This document shows, piece by piece, positions 1 through 9,342 of a DNA stretch of 64,000 bases. Source of the stretch: Bacteroidales bacterium UBA6401. GTDB lineage: Bacteria; Bacteroidota; Bacteroidia; Bacteroidales; UBA932. How positions within the stretch are numbered: position 1 is the first letter of the stretch; every line of letters begins with the position of its first letter. The stretch lies in the NCBI GenBank assembly GCA_002438635.1, contig DJPX01000042.1:1-64000 (forward strand). The letters run 5' to 3'. Both the position numbers and the translations under genes were made by a program. Under the pieces are notes generated by a model, which worked only from the letters and a program-made list of their open reading frames with translations, did no database searches and was not told the DNA's origin.

Positions 1-1442
1 GGAGGAAGTACCTCTTCATCATCTTTCGGGAATTTGCATTGATCGAAGTTGCAGTCCATATCCAGCAGTTGCTGAACAGTGAAGCGTCTGGATTTCTCGT
101 AACCATCCTCGGACACGATTTCTTTCCTGTCATTCCACCAGTCTATTATCGGCTGACAATGTTCCAGTTTCATCGGTTTGGTCTTGGAGAAATGCTTATA
201 GCCTTCCGGCATATCGAGACGATAGAACCAGGTCTCTTTTGTAGCTTGACCCTCTGGAGCGTCATCGGCCACTTCGTTATTGAAAAAGAGTATGTTTGTA
301 GCAATGCTTGTGTATGGTGCGAAGATACTTTGAGGCAATCGAATAATCGTATGCAGATTGAACTCTCTCAACATTTTCTTCTTGATTTCCAACTTGGCGC
401 CATCTACTCCGAACAGAAAGCCATCAGGCACGATGACAGCAGCGCGACCATTTTTCTTCAGGCGGTACATAATCAGCACCATAAAAAGATCCGCAGTCTC
501 GCTGCTTCTCATATCGGCAGGGAAATTCCCTTTCACGCTTGCTTCGGTACTACCTCCATACGGCGGATTCATTGCTATAACATCCACTTTGTCAGTGTCC
601 TTGAAATCACTCATCTTAGTCGCCAAAGAATCGCAATGCCGGATATTCGGAGCCTCTATTCCGTGAACAAGAAGATTCGTTATTGACAAGAGATATGGGA
701 GAGGCTTCCATTCCTGACCGACAACGGCATTCTGAAACTTGTCGAAATCTTCAGTTGTCTTCACCAGATCTTTGAGATAGTTAAGCGCTGATGTCAAGAA
801 TCCTCCTGTACCGGAAGTGAAGTCCCCGAAAGACTCTCCTAGTTTAGGTGCAAGAGTCTTTACCATAAAGTCAGTCAATGCTCTCGGTGTGTAGAACTCT
901 CCTGCGTGCCCTGCGGACTGCAGGTCTTTCAATATGCCTTCATAGATGTCTCCGAATGTGTGCCTGTCTTCCGCATCCGTGAAATCTATCTCATCAATCA
1001 CATTGACAACCTGACGAAGAAGTATTCCATTCTTCATATACTGGTTGAGGTCATCGAATACTTCTTTGACAATGCTTTTCGAGCGTGGTGTTTCCGGAGT
1101 GACGACTATACCTTTTATCTCCTTGCCATCAAATACGGCATTGTTCCCTTTGAATACCGGAAACAGAACCGTATTGATGAATTCAAGCAGCCTGTCACCC
1201 GTAAGAGCATTGCCATCTGCATTATCGACAGCCCAATTCCGCCACCTAAGTTCTTCAGGGATGATAGACACATACTCGGTCTTGTTCTGGTATGCCTTAT
1301 ACTCCCACACTTCCTCCTGTGAATCATATACCTTCAGGAAGAACATCCATACCATCTGCTCTATCCTCTGCGCGTCACCGCTGATGCCGGCATCTTGACG
1401 CATTATATTCTGTATTCTCTTAATGAGATTGTTTACTGCCAT
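1..1442 (-). CDS. hsdM: Type I restriction-modification DNA methyltransferase subunit (HsdM), 3' end missing
   Basis: Reading the minus strand from the ATG at 1442 gives one open frame to the window edge (about 480 codons), so the C-terminus is outside. The N-terminal part is the helical HsdM_N type; the N6-adenine methylase core follows, with a SAM-binding motif SGTGGFL and the catalytic NPPY motif in AMNPPYGGS. It would methylate adenine in the recognition site and, with HsdS, form the protecting methylase; HsdS is not in this window. The start lies only 4 nt after the hsdR stop, so the two genes are almost certainly co-transcribed. The family call is firm; the recognition site cannot be predicted. 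Confidence 0.93.
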   Translation of the reverse strand, partial: MAVNNLIKRIQNIMRQDAGISGDAQRIEQMVWMFFLKVYDSQEEVWEYKAYQNKTEYVSIIPEELRWRNWAVDNADGNALTGDRLLEFINTVLFPVFKGNNAVFDGKEIKGIVVTPETPRSKSIVKEVFDDLNQYMKNGILLRQVVNVIDEIDFTDAEDRHTFGDIYEGILKDLQSAGHAGEFYTPRALTDFMVKTLAPKLGESFGDFTSGTGGFLTSALNYLKDLVKTTEDFDKFQNAVVGQEWKPLPYLLSITNLLVHGIEAPNIRHCDSLATKMSDFKDTDKVDVIAMNPPYGGSTEASVKGNFPADMRSSETADLFMVLIMYRLKKNGRAAVIVPDGFLFGVDGAKLEIKKKMLREFNLHTIIRLPQSIFAPYTSIATNILFFNNEVADDAPEGQATKETWFYRLDMPEGYKHFSKTKPMKLEHCQPIIDWWNDRKEIVSEDGYEKSRRFTVQQLLDMDCNFDQCKFPKDDEEVLP

Positions 1443-1446
1443 ATCG

Positions 1447-3759
1447 TTATGCTCCTATTCTATATAGTTCTGTCTTTAAGCCATTCAACGCATTCATATA
1501 TCCGGACATTCCGCCGAAGTATTTAATAATCTTAGGAGGAGTACCGATTTTATCAAATGGTGAAAGGGCAAGAATATTGTTGTTTTCAAGCTCCAGAATA
1601 CCATTATCAGCATATTTATCCAGCAGTGTTTCCAGCACTTGCCTAGCAACACCTTGATATTTGGACAAATAATCTCTCTTCTTTACATTATTGGCCCGTT
1701 CTCTGCGAGTCAGAGGTTTTTGGTCGAATGCTACATGGCAGATGATGTCAAAGATGTCGGCATTGGCCAATTCCGGCTTAGCCTCCCTTACCGCATCTAT
1801 GAGTACGTCATATTCCTTAAGCTCATCCACAATGGCTTTTTTGCGATCCGCCTCATCCCATTCCTTTATGAATGTATCTAATGTGGCAAATTTGCCTCTT
1901 ATATTACGTCTGGTAAAGTCCGTCAGGCTCTCCGTCACAAGCGTATGCCCGTCTTCTCCAAGATAAGAGACTTTTTCGTGGGTAATTCTAACGTCATACC
2001 CGTCAACAAGATATTTAGTTCTTGGCGTTTTTGTCCCTCCGCCCTTAGGCTCATCTGTATATTCCCCATCGTGTTCTTCAGGGGGATCATGCTTCTCTTG
2101 CGAAGGTTCCGGGTTTCCGTCAAACTCCGGATCTTTGAATAGTTGCGTGGCGTTTCTGAAATCAAGGATCTCAAAATGCCATTTGCCCTTATCTGTCCTC
2201 AGTCGTGTACCTCGCCCGACTATCTGCTTGAATTCAGTCATTGACCCGATTTCCTTATCTATGACAATGAGACCGCAAGTCTTGCAGTCCACTCCGGTCG
2301 ACAGCATCTCTGAAGTGGTGACGACACAAGGATATTGTTGATCGACATCTATGAAGTTATCCAGTTGCTTCTTGCCTTCCTTGTCATCACCGGTGATGCG
2401 CATCACATAGCGTGGGTCTTTCTTGCACAAGTCCGAATTGAGCGAAACGAGAAGTTGCCTCATCGCCTCTGCTTCGTCCACATCAACACAAAAGACGATG
2501 GTCTTTGTCATCCTCCCAATCTGAAAGAGCATTTGAGTTATACGTCTTGCAACAATCTCACGTCTTTTAATCAAAGCAAGTTCACGACCGAAATCCTTAC
2601 GGCTATAGAATCCCTGTTCAATCAACTGGCCATATATGTCTTTTTCATTTTCTCTTGGCGACCATCCCTCAAGGTCGATGTTTATGAAAGAATTTGTCAC
2701 CCGATATGGAGCCAGAAAACCATCCTCGATACCTTGCTTTAAGGAATATGTGTATAGCGGTTCATTGAAATAGTCGAGGTTGTTGGCTCCATCTTTTACT
2801 TTTGGCGTAGCTGTCATTCCTATCTGGGTCGCCGATGTGAAATATTCCAGAATCTTTCTCCAAGCGGAATCATCTCTTGCGCTTCCCCTATGACACTCAT
2901 CCACGAGTATAAGGTCAAAAAATGTCGGTGAAAATTTCTTGAAAGGATCATCCTTGGTCTCATCATATTCAACCAGCTGCTGATAGAGGGACATATAGAT
3001 TTCATAAGAAGAATCCATCTCGCGATCCTGTATTTTCGTCATTATCTTCTTGAACGGACGGAAATCCTGTACCATAGTCTGGTCAATCAGAATGTTCCTG
3101 TCCGCAAGGTACAGCACTTTTTTCTTTGCTCCGGACTTGACAAGCCGATGTATGATCTGAAAGGCCGTAAAAGTCTTTCCTGTGCCGGTAGCCATAACAA
3201 GAAGAATACGGTTCTGTCCCTTGGCCACAGCCTCAATGGTTCGGTTAATCGCAATCCTTTGATAATAGCGAGGTTCATTTGTGTACTGATCGAAATAATA
3301 CGGTTCATCAACGATATGCTGTTGCGATGCTGTCAGCGGAGTTTTCGCTTTGATTCTATCTTCCAATGCTTTCTTTGTCGGAAACTCTTTTATGGGAATC
3401 TGAGTTTCCATTCCTGTCAAAAAATCGTGTTCGACAAAAGCGTCTCCATTTGAACTATATGCGAACGGAACATCCAATATTCTGGCATATTCCATCGCTT
3501 GCTGAAGCCCACCACCTACTGGTTTGTTATTGTCCTTAGCTTCTACAATTGCGATCGGGTTGTTCGGGGAGGAGAAAAGGATGTAATCTGCTTTCTTGCC
3601 TTCTTTACGGTCGTACTGTTTTCCTTGAATCAGAACTCTTCCTGCCGTGAAATAGTATTCCATTCGGTAAAAAGACTTCTCCCAACCAGATTTTTCAATG
3701 GCAGGAGTAATATATCTGTTCTTAATATCCTCTTCGGACAGCGATTTTTTGTTTTCCAT
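1447..3759 (-). CDS. hsdR: Type I restriction endonuclease subunit R (HsdR)
   Basis: A 770-aa ATP-dependent translocase and nuclease. The N-terminal HSDR_N nuclease fold shows the PD-(D/E)XK residues D58 and E73-A-K75. The helicase core has Walker A ATGTGKT at 190-196, a DEAH-type box DECH at 287-290, TATP at 316-319 and the motif VI-like VGRGTRL at 514-520. The C-terminal part resembles the EcoEI-type R-subunit tail that docks on the methylase. Length is at the short end for HsdR, as usual for the EcoEI group. It is the first gene of the hsdR-hsdM operon, with hsdM starting 4 nt after its stop. All catalytic motifs look intact, so it is probably active if HsdS is present beyond the left edge. 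Confidence 0.95.
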   Translation of the reverse strand: MENKKSLSEEDIKNRYITPAIEKSGWEKSFYRMEYYFTAGRVLIQGKQYDRKEGKKADYILFSSPNNPIAIVEAKDNNKPVGGGLQQAMEYARILDVPFAYSSNGDAFVEHDFLTGMETQIPIKEFPTKKALEDRIKAKTPLTASQQHIVDEPYYFDQYTNEPRYYQRIAINRTIEAVAKGQNRILLVMATGTGKTFTAFQIIHRLVKSGAKKKVLYLADRNILIDQTMVQDFRPFKKIMTKIQDREMDSSYEIYMSLYQQLVEYDETKDDPFKKFSPTFFDLILVDECHRGSARDDSAWRKILEYFTSATQIGMTATPKVKDGANNLDYFNEPLYTYSLKQGIEDGFLAPYRVTNSFINIDLEGWSPRENEKDIYGQLIEQGFYSRKDFGRELALIKRREIVARRITQMLFQIGRMTKTIVFCVDVDEAEAMRQLLVSLNSDLCKKDPRYVMRITGDDKEGKKQLDNFIDVDQQYPCVVTTSEMLSTGVDCKTCGLIVIDKEIGSMTEFKQIVGRGTRLRTDKGKWHFEILDFRNATQLFKDPEFDGNPEPSQEKHDPPEEHDGEYTDEPKGGGTKTPRTKYLVDGYDVRITHEKVSYLGEDGHTLVTESLTDFTRRNIRGKFATLDTFIKEWDEADRKKAIVDELKEYDVLIDAVREAKPELANADIFDIICHVAFDQKPLTRRERANNVKKRDYLSKYQGVARQVLETLLDKYADNGILELENNNILALSPFDKIGTPPKIIKYFGGMSGYMNALNGLKTELYRIGA

Positions 3760-3805
3760 ATCGCTATGTTCTTATATAATCTATTATCGGAAGTTGCACA
3801 TTTGA

Positions 3806-3813
3806 CAAAAATA
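3806..3813 (-). promoter_or_regulatory. Putative Bacteroidota -7 box for hsdR
   Basis: On the minus strand this reads TATTTTTG, matching the Bacteroidota -7 consensus TAnnTTTG, about 47 nt before the hsdR start. A GTTG that could serve as the -33 element lies at 3837-3840, giving 23 nt spacing, slightly long. Confidence 0.4.
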
Positions 3814-4038
3814 GTGAATTTTTATGAACATTCGGACAACAAAACGTGATAAAGCTGTATAATCAGTTAAATACAAAAGTAATAATAGGATAATATCTAA
3901 GATATTTATATATAAAGCTAATATTAATATAACAGCAACTATTTCATTGATAATTAAAAGATATTTTCATAAATTTGTAATCGGAATCGCAAGGCTGCTT
4001 GACTAAATCAGAGACAATGATAGTCAGGTCATCCATAG

Positions 4039-4185
4039 TGTTCAGCAATTTCTCGGGCTCCGCAATTGCAGAACATTGAACAGATGCAGGAAGGGTCTTA
4101 TGATGAGATTGCGGACAAATATGTGGATATGAATGTTGCACATCCGTTCTCTTTTTCATCATCATATACATTACAAATCATATAG
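4039..4185 (+). pseudogene. Possible protein-coding remnant
   Basis: In the 1.07-kb gap between hsdR and the next gene, one plus-strand frame reads as ordinary protein after an in-frame TAG at 4036; from the ATG at 4084 it encodes MQEGSYDEIADKYVDMNVAH and ends at 4185. It is too short to be a normal gene and has no recognisable family. I read it as a decayed fragment. Apart from this, the hairpin at 4291-4326 and the promoter-like box at 4500, I see nothing supportable in 3760-4830. Confidence 0.22.
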
Positions 4186-4290
4186 TCGGCTAATAACGGT
4201 TGACAAATTCAAATTTTCTTATATGCGAAATTATTTGATTATCAATCTTCATTAATGTGTTATTTCTACAAATGTAATAATTTTTCTAAA

Positions 4291-4326
4291 TAACCTCCCT
4301 ATCAATTCTTTTCAATAGGGAGGTTA
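4291..4326. repeat. Perfect 12-bp inverted repeat (hairpin)
   Basis: TAACCTCCCTAT and ATAGGGAGGTTA pair perfectly around a 12-nt loop. On the minus strand the stem is followed by a weak T-rich stretch, so it could terminate a transcript started at the box near 4500. It could also be a remnant end of a mobile element. Confidence 0.5.
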
Positions 4327-4493
4327 AAAACAAACTTAACTTAAACAAAACAATTCAGCCTCTCTCTACATCCTCGCTCTGGAATACATTAAAAAAATTA
4401 TATAGTTATGAAAAACAAAAAGCTTCGGTAAATATGTCGTAAATACTTTCGAATAATTTAGTTATCTGTCGCATAATCCTCGTGTCATTTTTT
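4291..4493 (-). ncRNA. Candidate small non-coding transcript
   Basis: A promoter-like box (TATCTTTG at 4507-4500) is followed by about 200 nt without a usable reading frame and then by the strong hairpin at 4291-4326. This promoter, non-coding body and hairpin layout suits a small RNA, but it is only an arrangement of signals. No known RNA family was recognised. Confidence 0.2.
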
Positions 4494-4499
4494 ACGATG

Positions 4500-4507
4500 C
4501 AAAGATA
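4500..4507 (-). promoter_or_regulatory. Orphan -7 box
   Basis: The minus strand reads TATCTTTGCA, a full match to TAnnTTTG in the form often seen in this phylum. No gene start follows it; the next coding region in that direction is hsdR at 3759. A clear -33 box at the normal distance was not found. Confidence 0.35.
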
Positions 4508-4713
4508 CAGAGCGGTTTTGACAACTTTTGACAGCCATATATACATTTATGTGTATTTTACATTCTAGTATAGAAACTTTCAAAAAATATCCTGCATCAT
4601 CTTAGTAAATCTTTTTGTTTCCTCGAAAATCTAATGCTGATCTGACGTAACCTATTTTTTTAAGTTACATAAAAAACATAACTGGCAGACGCTTCGAGTA
4701 TGGCGAGAACATA

Positions 4714-4755
4714 AATAAAAAAGGAGAATGACACAAACGCATCATTCTCCCTTTC
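4714..4755 (-). terminator. Rho-independent terminator of the 400-aa lipoprotein gene
   Basis: GGAGAATGA (4723-4731) pairs with TCATTCTCC (4742-4750). On the minus strand the stem is followed by TTTTTTATTTAT. It sits about 80 nt after the stop codon of the gene at 4831. Confidence 0.8.
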
Positions 4756-4830
4756 TAAACCCTAATTATACCTTTCGTATTGAGTGGCTTTGAAAAACCT
4801 TACTCTCTATGGTTAGCCTCCAATTCTCCT

Positions 4831-6033
4831 TTATAGTGTCTTAAACGTGTAGGTATAGAATTTCCCTTCTGGTTTTCCATTGGCATCTACAGCTACAGCC
4901 CACGCGATAAATTCCTCGCCTGCAGGAAGATCTCTAAAATTCTCAACATCTGCACCTTCTTCATCAGATGAAGTAAATCCACTCCAACGTCCCAATTCCT
5001 CAACAGCTTGTTGACGCTTAACTCCATTGGCCTGCACATCTTCTTCAATATAACCATTTAATATATATTCAAGAGTAGCTTCGTCATTTTCATAGGTCGT
5101 TTTATACTTGTTAAATGTAGTCTTGTCAATCACATTCCAAATATAAACTACCTTTTTATCAGATGGAACCACCTTAATCTTTGCACTAGTTTCAGTTATA
5201 TCTGAAGAAGAGAACTCGAATGTACATGTAGCAGGATCGCCACCTTCTGTTCTAAATTCCTGCTTAAATAAACGTGTAGTTGGTTCTCCGTCGGCATAGC
5301 CAAACGCAATCACATAGTAATCTCTACCCGGCTGCCATACCTTCCCATCTATTTCGTTACTGAATTCGAATGTTCCTGTAGCGGTCAAGTTGAACATCAT
5401 ATAGGAATTGTATTCTATGAAATATTTGATAGTCTCGCTATCTCCTAACTCATCCACAAGGGACTTACTCCAGATATCCACTGCGTATTGATCCTCCGCT
5501 ACGGATGGTTCTACCTTATAGTCAGCTCCATCTGCATAAACTTTAGTTATAGTGATATTGAGTTGATTATTAGAAGGTGCCACTGGTAGAGTTGAAAAAG
5601 CCTTGTAGGCCAATTCTCCCTTGACTTCACCATCTTCGCTAACTCCGACACTTAGCAAGTAGTAATCTGTGAGTGCTTCCAACGATTTAAAATCGTATGT
5701 AACAGCTCCTTTCGATAGAAGCTTTTCCAATACTTCTGTGCGAGTTATTGAATACGCTTGCATACGACGCTCAATTTCAGCGTCTATAAACGCTTGAACT
5801 CCTTGAGAATTAATTTCATCAAACGCAGTCTTGCCTACTACGTCAAAATAAAAAGTAGCCTTAACATCGGAAGGAGTAACACTGGCGTGGGCCGATGTGG
5901 ATGTAATGTCAGTAACATCTAAAGAAAATGTCAAAACCTTGTCTTCATCTTTATTCCCAGTATGATTACATGCTGAAAAAAGTGCAACCACTAGAGCGCA
6001 TAATGCACTAAACCAAAATTGTTTTACTTTCAT
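4831..6033 (-). CDS. Lipoprotein with three repeated beta-sandwich-like domains, function unknown
   Basis: 400 aa. A signal peptide ending in LFSAC gives a lipobox with Cys22, so the protein is probably exported and lipid-anchored. The rest falls into three related segments at about 34-147, 158-262 and 269-400. The first and third share phrases such as TDITSTSAHA and SDITETSAKI, followed by a PSD turn and an aromatic strand (FYFDVV, VYIWNV), then a closing strand ending in F-T/K-L. This is the layout of Ig/fibronectin-like repeats common in Bacteroidota surface lipoproteins. No catalytic motif is seen. It stands alone, with its own terminator downstream. A role in surface binding is inference only. 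Confidence 0.8.
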   Translation of the reverse strand: MKVKQFWFSALCALVVALFSACNHTGNKDEDKVLTFSLDVTDITSTSAHASVTPSDVKATFYFDVVGKTAFDEINSQGVQAFIDAEIERRMQAYSITRTEVLEKLLSKGAVTYDFKSLEALTDYYLLSVGVSEDGEVKGELAYKAFSTLPVAPSNNQLNITITKVYADGADYKVEPSVAEDQYAVDIWSKSLVDELGDSETIKYFIEYNSYMMFNLTATGTFEFSNEIDGKVWQPGRDYYVIAFGYADGEPTTRLFKQEFRTEGGDPATCTFEFSSSDITETSAKIKVVPSDKKVVYIWNVIDKTTFNKYKTTYENDEATLEYILNGYIEEDVQANGVKRQQAVEELGRWSGFTSSDEEGADVENFRDLPAGEEFIAWAVAVDANGKPEGKFYTYTFKTL

Positions 6034-6450
6034 AATTTAACTATTTACACTAACTAATCGGACTCACATTTCCTGCAATACTCGTTCCAAAATATCTACT
6101 TCATCTTATCACTTAGCGATTAAATCCCCCTTTACTTACCATTTTACTTACAAAAAGCATAAGTTTGCACTCAATCTTCTCGATTTTAGTTTCTACCGTC
6201 AGTAAGCATCTGAAGAAGATGGGGAACTCATAGCGGATTCAGTTATTTCCAAAATGAAAACTACTACCACTGATGACAAGATATACTTCTTGAGAGCGTA
6301 TCTATAGATGCACAGAGCAGAAAAGTAATTTTAAGGAGTTTATCGAAATTAATCTTTCTAATCCTATAAAATCACTCTGCACACACTAATACTATGTGTG
6401 GGAGATTTCTGCAGCGCAAAATATAGAAAAGCGTTTTACTTTAGATTCGT

Positions 6451-6621
6451 ATGGGAAGACCATTTGAACTTAGACCCCGTAAGTTCACGCTTTTCACTTA
6501 TATATTAATGCGAACTCTTATCACCAAGGAAACATTAGGCGATTATCCAGATGGAGCCCCCGTGAAAGTGGGTGATAAAGATCGCGGCGTAATGAATGTG
6601 GATTGCTCTTGGAGGCTGTGA
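6451..6621 (+). pseudogene. Small reading frame, probably a frameshifted gene remnant
   Basis: In the 700-nt gap between two minus-strand genes an ATG at 6451 opens a 56-codon frame starting MGRPFELRPRKFTLF and containing YPDGAPVKVGD. Just before its stop the same strand continues protein-like in another frame (LEAVITYGEFVATDSTDG, ending near 6667) and then GWMIYS in a third frame. The pattern fits one small gene broken by indels. Its family was not recognised. Nothing else in 6034-6734 can be supported. Confidence 0.3.
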
Positions 6622-6734
6622 TAACTTATGGAGAGTTTGTGGCAACGGACTCTACGGATGGATGATTTACAGCTAGAGTATTGATATTATTAAGCGGCAT
6701 TTCCATCTCACTCTTTTATTTGAGGCTATGGTGA

Positions 6735-8195
6735 TTACTCAAAGACAAAGCGGAAAGGTGCTACTGGAAGACCCACAGTATTATGCAGATTGCCAGGCGC
6801 AAAATCTCGATAGCAATACCTGACTTCCACAGGTTTCTTCACTTTTTCACTTTTGATTTTCAATATGTGATCCCAGTCATATAAAGCCTCGCTTACAGGA
6901 TAGAAAATTCCATCCGCTCCACTTATTTCCAAGCCCTTAATGCCCTCCCATCGGTCGAGCCCATTCCATGCGTTAGTTAATTTCACAATCACCATATCAC
7001 CTTCTGCCCAAGCATCTGTGGCCTCTGGACTATAACAGTTTATAGTGTTGAATCCATAGTCCCTATTTAATGCCAAGTATGCCAATCTTCTTCCTATCGG
7101 ACGCTTGTTGCTCGGATGGACATTAGTTCTTTCATGCGGATATGCCAAATCGTCCGTAACCACTATTCCGCCATTAGGGATTTGCTTTGCGGCCAAATGT
7201 TGGGCATCACGCACAATAGTGCCCCTGTCGGAATTGCCATATTGATAAGGCAGAATCTCCACTTGATAAAACGGCATAGATTCATCCTTATCTCCCCAAT
7301 CATTTCGCCATAATGACACCATACGTGTGAGTTTATCGGCGTATCCATCGCTTTTGCGAACATTTGAGCAGCCCTGATACCAGATAAAACCTCGCGCGGC
7401 ATATCCGGCAACACAGCGTTGCATGCCATTGTAAAGCACGTAAGGCCTTCCCCATTCAGAGCTTTCGAGAATGCTTTTTTCGTCCAACGGCTCATAGTCA
7501 TACTCCTGAAGAATCTCTTTAGGGAGCCAACTTTCAACTATAGATCCGCCTCTGGCCAAGCTGATTATACCTATCGGAATATCCAATTTCTCACTAAGTG
7601 TATAAGCGAAAAAGAAAGCGACTGCGCTCATCTGCGGTAGAGTTTGAGAACAAGCGCCTTTCCATCCTTCTGTTTTAGCGACATCATATAAAGGCTCGAA
7701 AGATTCTGTTACTCCCACAGTAAACATCCTTACCTTATCTTCCATATTTGGAAGTGTCAACAGCTCTTCATACCCCTCGACAGGACTGTCAAAATACCCG
7801 GCAAGTGGCATCTCCATATTACTCTGTCCACCAGCTATCCATACCTCCCCTACCAGAATGTTTTTAATGCACAGAATCTCCCCTTTACTTTTTACTATTA
7901 TATTTCGCTTGGCATACGATGCGCTTGGGGTATCTATGTGAAGCCTCCATACCCCAGACTCATCTGCAGCAGTGCGATATCTCTTTTTATCCCATGAAGT
8001 AATTATGTAGACATTACTACTTGGCTTTGATCTACCGCAAATAAGTGTTGATGAATTCTGTTGAAGAACCATACCATCCGACCATGGTTCCTTAACCATT
8101 AGATGATTCGATTCACGTGTAGAACAGCTAACAAAAATCGACGATAAAAATATCGCCATTATGCTAATTTTTAACGAATTAATAATATGTTCCAT
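6735..8195 (-). CDS. Sialate O-acetylesterase family lipoprotein
   Basis: 486 aa. The N-terminus is a signal peptide with lipobox FVSC (Cys24). The SGNH-type nucleophile motif GGQSNMEMP has Ser125, and the matching C-terminal block HPSNKRPIGRRLA carries the catalytic His. These define the SASA family, whose members remove 9-O-acetyl groups from sialic acid or acetyl groups from other glycans, in the periplasm or at the surface in this phylum. Length is normal. The gene stands alone: no sialidase, NAN operon or SusCD pair is adjacent, so the true substrate is open. A -7-like box lies about 55 nt upstream. Confidence 0.9.
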   Translation of the reverse strand: MEHIINSLKISIMAIFLSSIFVSCSTRESNHLMVKEPWSDGMVLQQNSSTLICGRSKPSSNVYIITSWDKKRYRTAADESGVWRLHIDTPSASYAKRNIIVKSKGEILCIKNILVGEVWIAGGQSNMEMPLAGYFDSPVEGYEELLTLPNMEDKVRMFTVGVTESFEPLYDVAKTEGWKGACSQTLPQMSAVAFFFAYTLSEKLDIPIGIISLARGGSIVESWLPKEILQEYDYEPLDEKSILESSEWGRPYVLYNGMQRCVAGYAARGFIWYQGCSNVRKSDGYADKLTRMVSLWRNDWGDKDESMPFYQVEILPYQYGNSDRGTIVRDAQHLAAKQIPNGGIVVTDDLAYPHERTNVHPSNKRPIGRRLAYLALNRDYGFNTINCYSPEATDAWAEGDMVIVKLTNAWNGLDRWEGIKGLEISGADGIFYPVSEALYDWDHILKIKSEKVKKPVEVRYCYRDFAPGNLHNTVGLPVAPFRFVFE

Positions 8196-8248
8196 TACTC
8201 ATTCTTTATCTGGCCCGCAAGATCTTGAATCACACTTGCAGAATTCTA

Positions 8249-8256
8249 CAAAGTTA
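8249..8256 (-). promoter_or_regulatory. Putative -7 box for the sialate O-acetylesterase gene
   Basis: The minus strand reads TAACTTTG, matching TAnnTTTG, 53 nt before the start codon. No good -33 TTTG was found at the usual spacing. Confidence 0.35.
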
Positions 8257-8534
8257 ATCACTTTTCTCGTCTATACGTCCATTTAGAAACGAGAAAAAAC
8301 CGCATTAGATTTTCGAGAACAGATCCTCTTATGGAAGAAAGCACATGACTGATGAGAAAAGCCATTAATAAAGCTGATGATGGTATTTAGGTAAAGAATT
8401 TCTAATCATTTTAAATCCTTATCAATTGCTTATCTAATTCTACTCCGTTTACACTGAGGTGCGAATCTAAGAGCGCTTCCTCTATAAGTGACAAGCCTTT
8501 TAGGATGCATCTTCGTGTCTTGCTTTTGTTATAC

Positions 8535-8569
8535 TTTTGTCCTTAAAAAGGGCTTATTTTAGGACAAAA
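8535..8569. repeat. Hairpin repeat, copy 1
   Basis: TTTTGTCCT (8535-8543) pairs with AGGACAAAA (8561-8569). The same stem sequence recurs 50 nt later at 8585-8619, just upstream of the Rpn remnant. The two loops are related too (TAAAAAGGGC and TGGAAAGGCC). Confidence 0.6.
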
Positions 8570-8584
8570 TAAGAAAATTGGAGT

Positions 8585-8619
8585 TTTTGTCCTTGGAAAG
8601 GCCGTTTTCTCGGACAAAA
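8585..8619. repeat. Hairpin repeat, copy 2
   Basis: TTTTGTCC (8585-8592) pairs with GGACAAAA (8612-8619), repeating the stem of the copy at 8535. A related half-site, TTTTTGTCCATCGAAAGA, lies near 8988 on the other side of the Rpn remnant, so the motif flanks it. Confidence 0.6.
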
Positions 8620-8636
8620 AGTGGCAGCGAAAAGTT

Positions 8637-8927
8637 ATGAAGGATTCAAGACTATTTTGCCATTTTCTCTTTATAGAACTTCCACATTTTAATAAAGTGC
8701 TTCAAAATCTATCCGATGAATCTAAGAAGTGGGCTTATCTGTTTCAGAACTTATCTCGTCTGAAAAATATCCCGGTTGAGTTCGATGAAAACTATTTCAC
8801 GGATTTGTTCTTAATCGCTAACTTCACACTCGACGAAAAAGAAAAATACACGGAGGACGAAAAGATGATTTATGATTATTAGAACCGTATAGATTATGCA
8901 AGAGGAAAAGGTGAGGCAAAAAAATAG
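8637..8927 (+). pseudogene. Truncated Rpn / PD-(D/E)XK-type transposase-like nuclease remnant
   Basis: An 81-codon frame reads FIELPHFNKVLQNLSDESKK and later WAYLFQNLSRLKNIP, which matches the middle-to-C-terminal part of the Rpn recombination-promoting nuclease family (PDDEXK_2) common in Bacteroidota. After an in-frame TAG at 8880 the same frame goes on as NRIDYARGKGEAKK, the usual C-terminal tail of the family, then stops at 8927. The N-terminal nuclease core with its catalytic residues is missing. It is therefore a dead fragment. The rest of the 8196-9342 gap holds only the flanking hairpins and an unexplained GC-richer patch near 9190-9340. Confidence 0.7.
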
Positions 8928-9342
8928 CGGAATTATAATTCCTTTATCGCTTTTTAAGAAACTGAGCAGGGCTTGTAAAATCGCTGCTTTTTGTCCATCG
9001 AAAGAACAGTATTTATTGATCTGCTAATTTCGAAAATATATGATAAGGCTTTGATAATAGTGAAATATGCAATAGTTAAAAACCACAGTCTTAAATACAT
9101 ATAATAATCGAGTGACATTTGGGTGAACAAAACCCCTGTTATTGCTCACGGCAATCATTTCTCTTCGTAAATTAATAACAGCAAGACAAGAAGTTGCATC
9201 CTGAAAGACTATCCGTCCGTGACTTGTAAACGGGAGAAGCCTATTGATGAGCAGAGCCTTGATTTCGCACCTCTGTGCGAACGGCGGAGAGCGGGATGGA
9301 GCGTCAGCGAAATCGGTGGCTCGAGAGCCTTAGTGATGTGAG

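Noticed and set aside
39..686. Plus-strand reading frame of 215 codons
   Set aside because: It lies antisense to the HsdM methylase motifs on the minus strand, which explain the open frame.
3944..4171. Minus-strand 75-codon frame
   Set aside because: Low-complexity start (MYMMMKKR), no family resemblance, and it overlaps a more protein-like plus-strand remnant.
8637..8882. Intact small gene of 81 codons
   Set aside because: The frame continues past the TAG with the normal family tail and lacks the nuclease core, so it is a remnant.
9264..9281. Hairpin as terminator of the arginase-family gene
   Set aside because: No T-rich run follows on the minus strand.
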